Shown here: positions 38,276 to 48,647 of the stretch, in pieces
Numbering within the stretch: the stretch's first letter is position 1
How the letters are laid out: each line of letters starts with the position of its first letter
From: Anodontia alba
Lineage: Eukaryota; Mollusca; Bivalvia; Lucinida; Lucinidae
NCBI GenBank assembly: GCA_964016985.1
Contig: OZ024830.1
Location: 15,714,419-15,778,418, forward strand
DNA: 64,000 nt
Reading direction: 5' to 3'
Notes under the pieces: model-generated
Told to the model about the DNA's origin: nothing
What the model saw: the letters and a program-made list of their open reading frames with translations, nothing else
Databases searched by the model: none
Made by a program: the position numbers and the translations under genes

Positions 38276-41241
38276 TTTAATTCTAAAACTTTTTTTTGTT
38301 CATTTTAGGTATAAGATGAAGTTCTATGAACATTAGGAAGAATCATCAGATTCCGGATTCTAGAGAAGTTAAGTATTGCATTTTTGTATTTTGTATTGTT
38401 ATGTTGGTTTGATTTGGATTGGTTTCATCAGGTTTCTCTTTGGTTCAGTTTCTTCCGGGTTTGTTTGGGTTTTTTTTCTCTATTTGGATTGTAGTGTTTA
38501 TTGTATTGTATGTTGTAGTGTAATGTGTTTATATTGTATCATATAGTTGGTTACGTTTCATTTGGTTTGGGGTTAGTGGTGTCTTTCGGGTTCATTTGTT
38601 TTTTCTCTATTTGGATTATAGTGATTGTTATATTGTATTGTATATTGTAGTGTAATGTATTGTATTGTATTATGCTTGTTTCCGTTGATTTTGTTTTAGT
38701 TTCTGTTTGATTTGGTTGCATTCGGTTTCATTTGGGTTTTCTCTGTTTGGATAATGGTGTTTATTGTATTGTTTTGCAAATTGTATTGTAATGTTTTGTA
38801 TTGATTTATATATTTGGTTTTGTTTTGTTTGGATTGGTTATGTTTCTGATTGATTTAGTTTCGTTGGTTTGGTTTGGATTCCTCTATTTGAATTGTAGTG
38901 TTTATTATAATGTATTTCTATTTGGATTGTAATGTAATGTAATGTAATGTAATGTATAATATTGTATTTTGGTATGCTGTGGCGTGGTATGTTGTGCTGT
39001 GGTGTGATACGTTGCGGTGCGGTGCGGTGCGATGCGGTGCGATGCGGTGAGGTGAGGTGAGATGCGATTCGGTGCGATTCAGTGCGATTCAGTGAGGTGC
39101 GATGCGGAGTGCGGTGGTGTGGTATGATATAATATGGAATGGTATGGTACGATAGGTTACTTATGTTATGTTCTTTTTATATTTACAGGTTGCTCTATGG
39201 TAGACTGAAACTCATTGAAGGACTGAAACCGATTACTGGTTGTAAGTATCTTTATTTCATAACTGTGTCGAGGAATTAATTTATATGTTTGTTACACGGA
39301 CATTTTTAATGTAATACCCCATGATTCAAGAAGGACAATTGTCAGTTTCTGGCGAAAGAATGTGCACAATACTGGTTAACAGCTTAGAGGGCTAAGCCTG
39401 CCCAGTAAACGTGTGGTTAGGTAAACTGACAGCACTCGACATGACCTCACTGGGTTGACTGGGCCGTAAAACCTCAACACAAACAAACAACAAAAAATGT
39501 GATACCCTGTTTACGCCCCCTGGCCCAAGATTGGCCGATATTCTGTTTCAAATTAAAAAGCGTCCGGGTGACCGATCACGACTTCGGATCGCGAGGTTCC
39601 GAGCTCTAATCCTGCTGGGGGCGGAATTTTGCTTATGATTGTACAGAGCCTTTCATTATCACCCTTCCATCGTCTCAATATGAATTAATGTTGAAAAAAA
39701 AATGCCAAACCATCATCATCATCATTATTTCAACACGAAAACACGCTTATACAATTTTGACCCCCTTTAACCCCACTTTTATATAGTAAAACTGGGGTTT
39801 TGCAGGGGTATACATCATTTTCACCTCTTTTGCTAAAACATACATTATGGTACTCATTAGAACCGCCTCGACAAGACGGTTCTAATGAGTACCCACACTC
39901 CCATGTTTTGAGGAGACATTAAGAAAACATGCCTTTTCAAATGAGTGACTGAGCAGACTACTTCACTGTGATTCTTTTGATAGATCAACATGTAGGTGTT
40001 TTAAAAATTAAGAGTTTCTTTTGTTTCCTTTTGATTTCAGGAAAACGGGTGAACCTACATGGGCTGTAACTGTATGAACTGACAGGTGTTTACTTTGACA
40101 GACGACAGCAGGAAAAGGAGCTAGTCATGGTCATGTGTAAAGTTGATAAATTTGAAGGTAAGAAATGATGACATAAGCAGAAGAAAGTATGCATCATTTG
40201 CAAAGTTGTTTCCCAAGAGGTCTTTGTATGGAATGTAATGGAAAAGTAATTGTGGTCCGAGGCCAGGTCATTCTAATTGGAATCCTCTGCTTTTATCTTA
40301 GGTCATCAGTGGAATTTAACAAAACTTTACATTTCTCCATAATATTATACATTTCATTGCACAGAAAATGTTTTTTTTTTAATATTTTGGAATCTGTATT
40401 GGCATATGACCTTGTTAAAATTGGATTTAAGGAAAAGGAAGTGATACTTAATGGAAACACTAATGATAAAAGCAGAGGAATCCAATAAACTGGACCTGGT
40501 TATTTACAGAAAGTAATCGCCGGCCTCGGTGGCTCAGTTGGATGCGCCGTCCGACTGGAGACCAGGAGGTCGCGGGTTCAACCCCCGTCGAGGTCGGCAA
40601 CATTCTTTCATGGAGATTGATCATGAAATATTTTCTACGGTCATTCTCTCCCTTCCGCTGATTCAAGAAGGGCAGTTGTCAGTTTCTGGCGAAAGAATGT
40701 GCACAATACTGGTTAACCGCTTAGAGGACTAAGCCTGCCCAGTAAATGTGTGGTTAGGTAAACTGACCGCGCTCGACATGACCCCATTGGGTTGACTGGG
40801 CCGTAAAACCTCAACACAAACAAACAAACAGAAAGTAATCAAGGGAGTTAACTGACTGCTTTCTCCTGTTGAAAGAGCTTCACTTACACTTTATCAGATA
40901 TTGCTTAACTTCAGCACATTTATGCCGAGTGTATTCTTCTACCATACCTCTTTGTACCGATCCATTTCCAGTAAAAGGGGTGTCTGATTAGATTTAATTA
41001 TTTCTTTGTTGCACAGAAATTCATGTACTTAATGAAAACTGTGTTGATCCTGATCAGACGCCGCGTTTTCCGGCGTCTGATCTGGGTCTACACTATTTGC
41101 CAATGTCCCATTTATAGGACGATAGGCACAAATGGGTTAAAGTACCAAATACATTTTGTAGCAGATTATTTTTCATAGCAACAGCATCATGACATTTCAT
41201 ACAAATCATCTGCTTCACATGAAATGTAGACTTATTTTCTC

Positions 41242-41307
<66 letters not shown>

Positions 41308-43339
41308 AAATACTTCACAGTGTCTTCTGCTGCAATTATGGGTTATGTCTTAAGTATACTGGTTATAATTTATAGACAGGTATCAATAAAGTGATTTTAT
41401 ACCTGTTTTTTTCTCTTATGAGGATTTTTAAGAAATTTTATAATGGAATACGTATCATCATTTGGACTCAACAATTATTAAACATAAAGAAATGAGAAAG
41501 AATCCACATATTTAACAGTACAGGATGTGATCTTCTGCCCTACTACAAGAGTGGAATGTCATGCAGTCTGTTCAGGGCTATCATGCCACCTTAAATCTAA
41601 TAAATGGATACTGTAGAATACCGTATATACCCTAAGTATTGGACAGAAAGGCCTGGGCTATCAGTATAGACCCAGATCAGACAACACCATACATCTTATA
41701 AATGGATACTATAGAATACCTGTTATACTCAAAACATTGGACAGACAGTCCTGAGGTAACAGTGTAGACTCAAATCAGATGCCATATTGCATTTAATAAA
41801 TGAATACTGTAGAATACCGTATATACACTTAGTATTGGATAGACAGTCCTAAGCTAACGCTTTAGACCCAGATCAGACGCCACCTTATATCTAATAAATG
41901 GATACTTTAGAATGCCATATATATCCTAAGTATTGAACAGACAGTCCTGAGCTAACACTGTAGACCCAGATCAGACGCCACCTTACGTTTAATAAATGGA
42001 TTCTTTGGAATACCGAATATACCCTAAGTATTAGACAGAAAGGCATGGGCTATCAGCTAACAGTGTAGACCCAGATCAGGCGACACCATAATCTAATGAG
42101 TGGATACTGTGGAATATATGTTTTATGCAAAGCATTGGACAGATAGTCCTGAGCTAACAGTGTAGACCCAAATCAGATGCCATGTTACATCTAATAAATG
42201 AATACTGCAGAATAACTTAAATACCCTGAGTATTTGACAGACAATCCTGAGCTAGCACTGTAGACCCAGATCAGACGCCAACCTACATCTAATAAATGGC
42301 TACTTCAAAACAGACAGTCCTGAGATAACAGTGTAGACCCAGATTTGATGCCATGTTACATCTAATAAATGGATACTACAGAATACCTTAAATATCCTAG
42401 GTATTTGCAGCAGTCCTGAGCTAGCACTGTAGACCCAGATCAGACGCCACCTTACATCTAATAAATGTCTAAGAAGGACAGTCCTGAGCTAACAGTGTAG
42501 ACCCAGATCATATACCATGTTATATCTAATAAATGGACACTACAGAATACCTTAAATACCCTAAGTATTTGACAGACAGCCCTGAGCTAGCACTGTAGAC
42601 CCAGATCAGATGTCACCTAACATTTAATAAATGTCTAAGACAGACAGTCCTGAACTAACAGTGTAGACCCAGATCAGATGCAATGTTATATCTAATAAAT
42701 GGACACTACAGAATACCTTAAATACCCTAAGTATTTGACAGACAGTCCTCAGCTAGCACTGTAAACACAGATCAGACACCTTGCATCTAATAAATGGCTT
42801 CTTTCAGACAGACAGTCCTGCGCTAACAGTGTAGACCCAGATCAGACGCCACCTTACATCTAATAAATGGCTACTTTAAGACAGACAGTCCTGCTAACAG
42901 TGTAGACCCAGATCAGATGCCATGTTACATCTAATAAATGGATACTACAAAATACCTTAAGTATCCTAAGTGTTTGACAGACAGTCCTGAGTTAGCACTG
43001 AGGACCCAGACCAGACACCTTGCATCTAATAAATGGCTTCTTTAAGACAGTCCTGCGCTAACAGTGTAGACCCAGATCAGATGCCACGTTACAGCTAATA
43101 CATGGATACTACAAAATACTTTAAATATCCTAAGTATTTGACAGACAGTCCTGAGCTAGCACTTTAGACCCAGATCAGACACCACCTTACATCTAATAAA
43201 TGGAAACTGTAGAATACCATATATATCCTGAGCTTAGGTCTGTTAGGTACAACAAGAAAATGTGACAACTCCAAGATCATACTTTCGCATTATGTACATA
43301 ATGTAAACATTTTTATTTATATTCAGCTATGAATTTTCG
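38276..43339 (+). repeat. Macrosatellite unit 9 (full-length SINE insertion)
   Basis: This 5064-bp unit is longer than the norm because a complete SINE with a 13-bp target duplication sits at 40506-40840. The (GAGGT) tract is short. Exon-like island A has TTGCTCTATGG where other units have TGGTTCAATGG, and island B lacks one base near 40071. Confidence 0.94.
40519..40827 (+). mobile_element. Full-length tRNA-derived SINE private to unit 9
   Basis: The element starts GCCGGCCTCGGTGGCTCAG. Its A box is TGGCTCAGTTGG (40530-40541) and its B box GGTTCAACCCC (40575-40585), an RNA polymerase III internal promoter in a tRNA-like head. The body matches the truncated SINEs in every unit, and the tail is (ACAA)n. 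A perfect 13-bp target duplication ACAGAAAGTAATC lies at 40506-40518 and 40828-40840. Units without the insertion read straight through that target once. This confirms the insertion and defines the intact source of the truncated copies. Confidence 0.95.
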
Positions 43340-44389
43340 TTTAATTCTAAACAAACTTTTTTTTTTTCATTTTAGGTATAAGATGAAGTTCTATGAACAT
43401 TAGGAAGAGTCATCAGATTCCGGATTCTAGTGAAGTTAAGTATTGTATTTTTGTATTTTGTATTGTTATGTTGGTTTGATTTGGATTGGTTTCATCAGGT
43501 TTCTCTTTGGTTCAGTTTTTTCCGAGTTTGTTTGGGGTTTTTTTTCTCTCTATTTGGATTGTAGTGTTTATTGTATTGTATGTTGTAGTGTAATGTGTTT
43601 ATATTGTATCATATAGTTGGTTACGTTTCATTTGGTTTGGGGTTAGTGGTGTCTTTCGGGTTCATTTGTTTTTTCTCTATTTGGATTATAGTGTTTGCTA
43701 TATTGTACTGTATATTGTAGTGTAATGTATTGTATTGTATTATGCTTGTTTCCGTTGATTTTGTTTTAGTTTCTGTTTGATTTGGTTGCATTCGGTTTCA
43801 TTTGGGTTTTCTCTGTTTGGATAATGGTGTTTATTGTATTGTTTTGTAAATTGTATTGTAATGTTTTGTATTGATTTATATATTTGGTTTTGTTTTGTTT
43901 GGATTGGTTATGTTTCTGATTGATTTAGTTTCGTTGGTTTGGTTTGGATTCCTCTATTTGAATTGTAGTGTTTATTGTAATGTATTTCTATTTGGATTGT
44001 AATGTAATGTAATGTAATGTATAATATTGTATTTTGGTATGCTGTGGCGTGGTATGTTGTGCTGTGGTGTGATACGTTGCGGTGCGGTGCGATGCGGTGA
44101 GGTGAGGTGAGGTGCGATTCGGTGCGATTCCGTGCGATTCAGTGAGGTGCGATGCGGTGCGATGCGAAGTGGGGTGGTGTGGTAAGATATAATATGGAAT
44201 GGTATGGTATGATAGGTTACTTATGTTATGTTCTTTTTATATTTACAGGTGGTAGACTGAAACTCATTGAGGGACTGAAACCGATTACTGGTTGTAAGTA
44301 TCTTTATTTCATAACTGTGTCGAGGAATTATTTTATATGTTTGTTACACGGACATTTTTAATGTAATACCCCATGATTCAAGAAGGGCA
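43340..44389 (+). repeat. Macrosatellite unit 10, truncated array edge
   Basis: Only the first 1050 bp are present: exon-like end, T/G block, shortened pentamer chain, island A with an 8-bp deletion (CAGGTGGTAGACTG), and the start of the truncated SINE. Homology stops at ATTCAAGAAGGGCA and the next bases are unique. This is the right boundary of the macrosatellite in this window. Confidence 0.93.
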
Positions 44390-44531
44390 GAACAGTGATC
44401 CGGCGTGTATAAATTATGTATGTAAGAAAACACCAAGTACATAGGGTATATTAATTTTACATGTAAACATTAACAATTTTGATAAGCAATTTTACTTTGT
44501 AACTCAAGTACATATTATTTTGCTGTTTCAG
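44390..44531. other. Unique sequence between macrosatellite edge and transposase gene
   Basis: This AT-rich segment carries no array homology. It ends with TTTTGCTGTTTCAG, a splice acceptor before the first recognisable transposase exon. No promoter could be identified. A further upstream exon, if any, was not found. Confidence 0.5.
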
Positions 44532-44664
44532 GTCACTACGAGAGACGTCGATGCTAGGCGAGATACTCCCGAACGTGCCAGTGACGTTCACAGTCGTAGA
44601 GAATGGAACCAACCGTAACATGACGAAACTTGTTAGCAGCGACGGTTACGAGTATACCAAGAAG
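44532..44664 (+). CDS. Transposase exon 1: N-terminus and first half of FLYWCH finger
   Basis: Acceptor TTTCAG is followed by an open phase-2 frame reading SLRETS before ATG 44551. The ATG was chosen as the start because no in-frame upstream exon was found, although translation could begin in an unseen earlier exon. It encodes MLGEILPNVP and then VENGTNRNMTKLVSSDGYEY, a typical FLYWCH beginning (L..S.G..Y). The donor is AAG|GTAACA. Confidence 0.7.
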
Positions 44665-44866
44665 GTAACATCTAAACATATGTTTTATACAAAATCTAAT
44701 AGATGAATATTTCTGTTTTTAATTCACATAACAGTGCATATGTACACTTGTTTGTTTAAAATCTTGAACTTTGTATATGCAATGTATTATGTATGGCGAT
44801 GGCACGTTTGTGTTTAATTGAAAATGTGTTAAGCGACGAACGTATCTTTGATTTAGATTAAGCCGG

Positions 44867-45077
44867 CACATGAGATTTTGGTACTTATTACATATGCGAA
44901 CAGAGGCTTAGGTGTGACTGCGCATCTACGCAATCATGCCAGAGCCTTCACTCATCGCAAACTTCTAGAGTATAACTAGATGAAGTTTCAGATCAAAATT
45001 CCTATAGCTCAACTAGATTTTTGGTCATGCGCATTTGAAGAATTATGGAAGACTAAAAAGTACCAAAATATGATGTG
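44867..45077 (+). mobile_element. Small inverted-repeat element (MITE-like) in transposase intron 1
   Basis: The ends CACATGAGATTTTGGTACTT (44867-44886) and the reverse complement of CACATCATATTTTGGTACTT (45058-45077) form 20-bp terminal inverted repeats with two mismatches. It is 211 bp and has no coding capacity. Internal words GAGCCTTCACTCATCGCAAAC and GCGCATTTGAAG recur in reverse orientation in the element at 45514-45667. No clean target duplication is visible. Confidence 0.7.
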
Positions 45078-45105
45078 ACGACTCATTAATGTGTTTTGTT
45101 TTCAG

Positions 45106-45276
45106 TCGACAAACTCCAAGACTGGCCTTACATACTGGCGATGTATTAAGAGATCGAAGACCATGAACTGTACAGCGACCGTTTCCCAGAAAGGCAGCAA
45201 CTTCAAGAAGAATTCCAGACCACACACTCACCCAGCCGACAAAGGAGCTACCAAGAAAGTTATCGTCCGGAAGGAG
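45106..45276 (+). CDS. Transposase exon 2: metal-binding half of FLYWCH finger
   Basis: This 57-codon in-frame exon between TTTTCAG and GAG|GTTTGT contains TYWRCIKRSKTMNCTATV and RPHTHPAD. It holds the two Cys and two His ligands (C-x8-C-x17-H-x-H) that define the FLYWCH fold. The 68-codon continuous frame here simply runs past the donor. Both flanking introns carry copies of one inverted-repeat element. Confidence 0.85.
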
Positions 45277-45513
45277 GTTTGTAATTTTATCATTTGATTT
45301 TTAGCTACAAGATAGTTGTTACAAGAAATATTGTTTACATTTAGTCTTCGTTCATTTAATTTGTAATGAGCCTATATTTGCACACGTTGGTGGAAAAAGA
45401 ACAGAACCAAAAAAAAAAAAGATCTATTTTTTGTCCTTGGCATACATATTTTATTTATATTTTAACTGTTTTAACTGTTTATCTTCGTTTTTACATAGCT
45501 TCAATTCTTGTCT

Positions 45514-45667
45514 CATGAGATTTTGGTACTTTTTGTCATCCGTAACGGCAGTCTTCAAATGCGCATACTCAGCTATGCAGCTAAGCTGTGTCTTGGCCTT
45601 CGTCTAGTACTATAATTCATATGTGCGAGTAGTGAAGGCTAATTGAGATAAGTACCAAAATCTCATG
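45514..45667 (-). mobile_element. Related MITE-like element in transposase intron 2, opposite orientation
   Basis: Perfect 18-bp terminal inverted repeats CATGAGATTTTGGTACTT lie at 45514-45531 and 45650-45667. Read on the minus strand, its interior (AGCCTTCACTACTCGCAC, ATGCGCATTTGAAG) matches the plus-strand interior of the intron 1 element. It is 154 bp, shorter by an internal deletion. Confidence 0.75.
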
Positions 45668-45692
45668 GTTTGTCTCATTAATTTTTTTACAG

Positions 45693-45872
45693 GTGAAGAC
45701 AACGGCTCGTGGTATTCTCAACCGACCAGCCCGTCAGATCGTCGATGATGCCATGTTGGACAACATAGAACCGGAAGATCATCAGCTGCCGAATGTGAAG
45801 AACCTGAAGAGAACTGCAAACCGTGTGAGGGCGAAGATGAGACCCAATCAGCCTACGAGCTTAGACTTCGAG
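45693..45872 (+). CDS. Transposase exon 3: linker region
   Basis: This 60-codon in-frame exon between TTTTTTACAG and GAG|GTAAAT encodes VKTTARGILNRPARQIVDDA and a basic NVKNLKRTANRVRAKMRP segment. In FLYWCH-MULE proteins this position lies between the DNA-binding finger and the catalytic core and is helical and basic. It was placed by phase continuity and family order. Confidence 0.8.
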
Positions 45873-46207
45873 GTAAATTTTGTATAAATTTCATTGTGAG
45901 GTAGTAATTTGGTTTATCACACGCATGCGACCAGCGAAGGAAATCAGGATTCGTTATCATTTCTATTATCACCACCTACCTGGGAAAGACTTGCTGTCAA
46001 TTGTTCTACTTGATCCTTGGTATAATTACATGTATCTACTTATTTCCCTATCGGTGTTTGGGTTCTGATCGTATCAGCTCCTGTCGTTACTCTTTTTATA
46101 ATTTCATTATTTTGAATAAATTATATATATGCACATCAGAAAGATGGCAAGTTTTACATTACTGTTATATTTCAAATTCCGGTGTACATGTATACGTGTT
46201 ATTTCAG

Positions 46208-46477
46208 ATCAACCGTGAGTTTCTACAGTGCGACGACTTCCTTGTAGCCGATGTCCGTGTTGATGACCAACGCCACCTAGTATTCGCTACCCCGGCACAG
46301 CTAGAGCCTCTGAAGAACGCCAGACGATGGTTCTGCGACGGCACCTTCAAGATTGTATCGAGACCGTTCATCCAGCTGTTGTCAGTACATGCCTTCATCA
46401 GGAAAGAAGATTCGGTGAAGCAGGTCCCGCTGGCGTTCTGTATGATGTAAAGGCGTAAGACTAGAGACTATGAAGCG
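46208..46477 (+). CDS. Transposase exon 4: start of MULE catalytic domain, contains premature TAA
   Basis: This exon of 90 codon positions between ATTTCAG and GCG|GTAAGT includes RRWFCDGTFKIV with the first catalytic Asp and HAFIRKEDSVKQVPLAFCMM. The TAA at 46448-46450 is followed by RRKTRDYEA in the same frame, which is the expected continuation. The exon is otherwise intact and its donor is strong. The simplest explanation is one nonsense substitution such as TCA to TAA. Confidence 0.8.
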
Positions 46478-46795
46478 GTAAGTGCACTTCCAAAATTAAA
46501 GTTATAATCAAAATGCACTGATTTGATTCTGATTACTTCGATTAAATAAATGCAACCGGTTTGGAAAAGAGCTGTTGACTCGGTTAACTAGCTGTCTATA
46601 TTGTTAACTGTTATAAATCTATATTTTCACTACTTTCCCGTGTGATATTGTGGGCGAAATTTGGGTTCTGATTGTATCAGTTCCTGATAGTTTTACTTTT
46701 CAATTTTCATACACACTAATTATTATGTTTTCCTGAATATATTTTGATATGTACTATTTCATGCATGTATTTTTCAATGTTTTGTTATATTTTAG

Positions 46796-46865
46796 GTTTT
46801 GACGGCCCTCAGAGAGAAGCTAGGTCAGCCGCAGGTGGAATGTTTCGTGATGGACTTCGAGAAAG
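46796..46865 (+). CDS. Transposase exon 5: second catalytic Asp
   Basis: This 70-bp exon between ATTTTAG and AAAG|GTACAT encodes LTALREKLGQPQVECFVMDF followed by EK, with the MULE DFE motif. It ends in phase 1 and joins exon 6 to make a Gly codon. Confidence 0.8.
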
Positions 46866-47120
46866 GTACATGTTTTTATAACTACGGCATAGAATTCTTA
46901 TAAATAACATTATTGGCTGACATCAATTTGCAACTGAATAGCCATCGAAGTAATTATCTATGAAATTAGATTCTATCGTCTGACATAATTCATTAAAAAC
47001 ACTGAGCATGCGGACAGCTTAAAAAAATGTTTGATTTTCACTAATTTTTTTGTTTACGTGTAGATATAAATGATACACCGAATGTAATACATATATTAAC
47101 ATTGTTTTATTTTATTTCAG

Positions 47121-47731
47121 GTGCCTGGAAAGCTGCTAGAACCATCTACCCCGATACTGTGACAAGAGGATGTGCTTTCCACTTTTCCCAGGCTGTTTGG
47201 AGAAAGGTACAGGAGTTGGGATCGGCGACTACATACACGCAGCGTGGAGCAGAATACAGATACGTTCGTTCTCTTCTAGCCCTCCCGTTCCTGCCACTGA
47301 CGGATATCGTGAGAGCCTTCGACCAACTAGACCAGAGAGCCAACCCACCAGAACTACAGCAGCTGAACAGGTACAACCGATCGACGTGGCTTGACAACGC
47401 AACATGGTGCCCGAGGGCGTGGTCAGTTCACCAACAGCGAGTGAGGACGAATAACGACGTAGAAGGATGGCACACCCGCCTGATCGCCAACGCAGGAAGG
47501 GCCAGCCAGACGTTCTACCTTCTCGTCCCCCATCTACGACGCGAAGCCGACCTTGTGGGGCTCACCCAGCGCCTGGTGTCCGAGGAACAGATCCTTCGAG
47601 ACCAGAGAACCCTCTACACACGCCTACAGAACAGACTCCAGCAGATCTGGGAACAATACGCCGCGGATGAGATCTCCGCATCACAGTTACTGAGAGAGTG
47701 TGGCCGAACCTACGGACCAGCCGACGACTGA
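47121..47731 (+). CDS. Transposase exon 6: C-terminal MULE domain and stop
   Basis: The acceptor TTATTTCAG is followed by AWKAARTIYPDTVTRGCAFH, then the insertion region, NNDVEGWHTRLIANAG with the catalytic Glu, and a charged, Gln-rich helical tail (RTLYTRLQNRLQQIWEQY). It ends at TGA 47729-47731. This is the longest continuous coding block of the window. Other frames across it (47146-47813) are shadows. Confidence 0.88.
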
Positions 47732-48647
47732 AAGTGCAGCAAGTTTTCTGACAATTGAATGACATGTATCTCTGAAATGTGACGCAAAGTGCTGAAATAT
47801 GAAACAACGACATACTTAGTGGTTCTGTGTTGATTCAAGGATTATTTCTGTAGTGTTTCGTACTTATTTTGAGCCCCATTATGGGAAAACCATTCTCTGA
47901 AACAAAAAGTTCAGTCTTATTGCATGACAAATCAGCGAACAAAGGCAGCGATCAACAAATCGCTCGGATCAGACTGCAGTCTGATCTACGCATTTGATGG
48001 AATCGTATGCCATTTAACAGGTTTTCTCATGACGCAGCTCATATTTGTCCAAAGGACTGCTCTTTTCATACAATTCTTCTTAGGGCTACGTTAACGTGTG
48101 CTTCACAAATGTGCATTATATTTTTTAAGTTAGAGTATGTTATACTGTCATATTTTTTCATTGTATATATGCTTCTGATGAGAATGTTGTTCATTTCTGA
48201 GTTTTACTGTTCATTAAATAGTTTAAAATAAATATCGTTTTCTGTTGTTGTTCCATCTGGAGGCAAGAACAGGCGTGTTGACGGTAAACAAATCAATACG
48301 AACAAATTTTATTCCAAATAATAAAAAAAGTAAACTAAACAAACACACCTGTTTTCGCCTTATGAATTACGTTAACCGATATATGACTTGGAAACCACAT
48401 TAAAGCCACCATAAATAGGCAATATATGGATGCACAGGAACCTCTAATTTCTTATGTCTGCTATTAAACAAACATTTTAAAGCGACGTTTTTCTTATTTC
48501 TGCTCAAACATCACACACATGGCGATTTTCTTAGGAATCGAGGTAGCATGGTAAATCCCGTTTAAAGAGTCATACACAGGCGAAAATGCTCTACACAGTA
48601 CATAGAGGATATTTATTCTTTTGCTGTGAATACCATAAATATTGTCA
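47732..48647. other. 3' flank of the transposase gene, no gene seen
   Basis: This AT-rich unique sequence probably includes the 3' UTR. It carries a 20-bp perfect palindrome at 47967-47986 and a candidate polyadenylation signal at 48227-48232. The 74-codon frame at 48007-48231 shows no recognisable domain and is not supported as a gene. Nothing else was identified before the minisatellite starts. Confidence 0.6.
48227..48232 (+). promoter_or_regulatory. Candidate polyadenylation signal AATAAA
   Basis: A canonical hexamer lies about 500 bp after the transposase stop and is followed by a T/G-rich stretch (ATCGTTTTCTGTTGTTGTT), as expected downstream of a cleavage site. AATAAA occurs often by chance in AT-rich DNA, so support is modest. 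Confidence 0.4.

Larger units (their letters stand above)
1..44389 (+). repeat. Macrosatellite: about 4.77-kb head-to-tail tandem array, 9 full units plus one partial
   Basis: The sequence beginning at base 1 (TTTAATTCTAAACAAAC) recurs in the same orientation at 4767, 9534, 14305, 19094, 23862, 28608, 33200, 38276 and, with one change just upstream, 43340. Units are 4766, 4767, 4771, 4789, 4768, 4746, 4592, 5076 and 5064 bp. Units 1-6 differ mainly in microsatellite copy number and scattered single bases. Units 7-10 differ more. The array starts before the window and ends at about 44389, inside a SINE body of unit 10. No long open reading frame exists in the unit, so it is unlikely to be a tandem protein-coding gene family of normal form. 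It may be a segmental amplification of a piece of a gene plus flanking repeats. The homology and periodicity are read directly; the amplification mechanism is inference. Confidence 0.97.
44551..47731 (+). pseudogene. FLYWCH zinc-finger MULE-type transposase gene, interrupted by one nonsense codon
   Basis: Six exons (44532/44551-44664, 45106-45276, 45693-45872, 46208-46477, 46796-46865, 47121-47731) join in one frame through GT-AG introns of 441, 416, 335, 318 and 255 bp. They give about 470 codons counted from ATG 44551. Exons 1-2 encode a FLYWCH-type finger: Y/W-rich, with Cys51, Cys60, His78 and His80. Exons 4-6 encode a MULE transposase core with Asp199 in WFCDGTFK, Asp265 in FVMDFEKGA, a GCAFHF zinc-type motif near 286-289 and Glu383 in NNDVEGWH. 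The DDE triad is complete. Codon 236 (46448-46450) is TAA, where related proteins continue (...LAFCMM-stop-RRKTRDYEA). A full product therefore needs readthrough or an undamaged allele. MULE proteins cut and paste DNA in the nucleus, and FLYWCH domains bind DNA. I found no flanking terminal inverted repeats, so it is either a decayed transposon core or a domesticated relative. Confidence 0.85.

Noticed and set aside
40519..40600. Possible tRNA gene
   Set aside because: It has A and B boxes but lacks a proper tRNA fold and is joined to a SINE body and tail with a 13-bp target duplication, so it is the head of a SINE.
40460..40732. Overlapping 67-99-codon frames at the SINE insertion in unit 9
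   Set aside because: They cross the SINE boundaries and target duplication, and nothing in the sequence suggests coding.
47146..47813. Frames of 67-83 codons on both strands across transposase exon 6
   Set aside because: They are shadows of the GC-richer coding exon, whose own frame has the MULE motifs.
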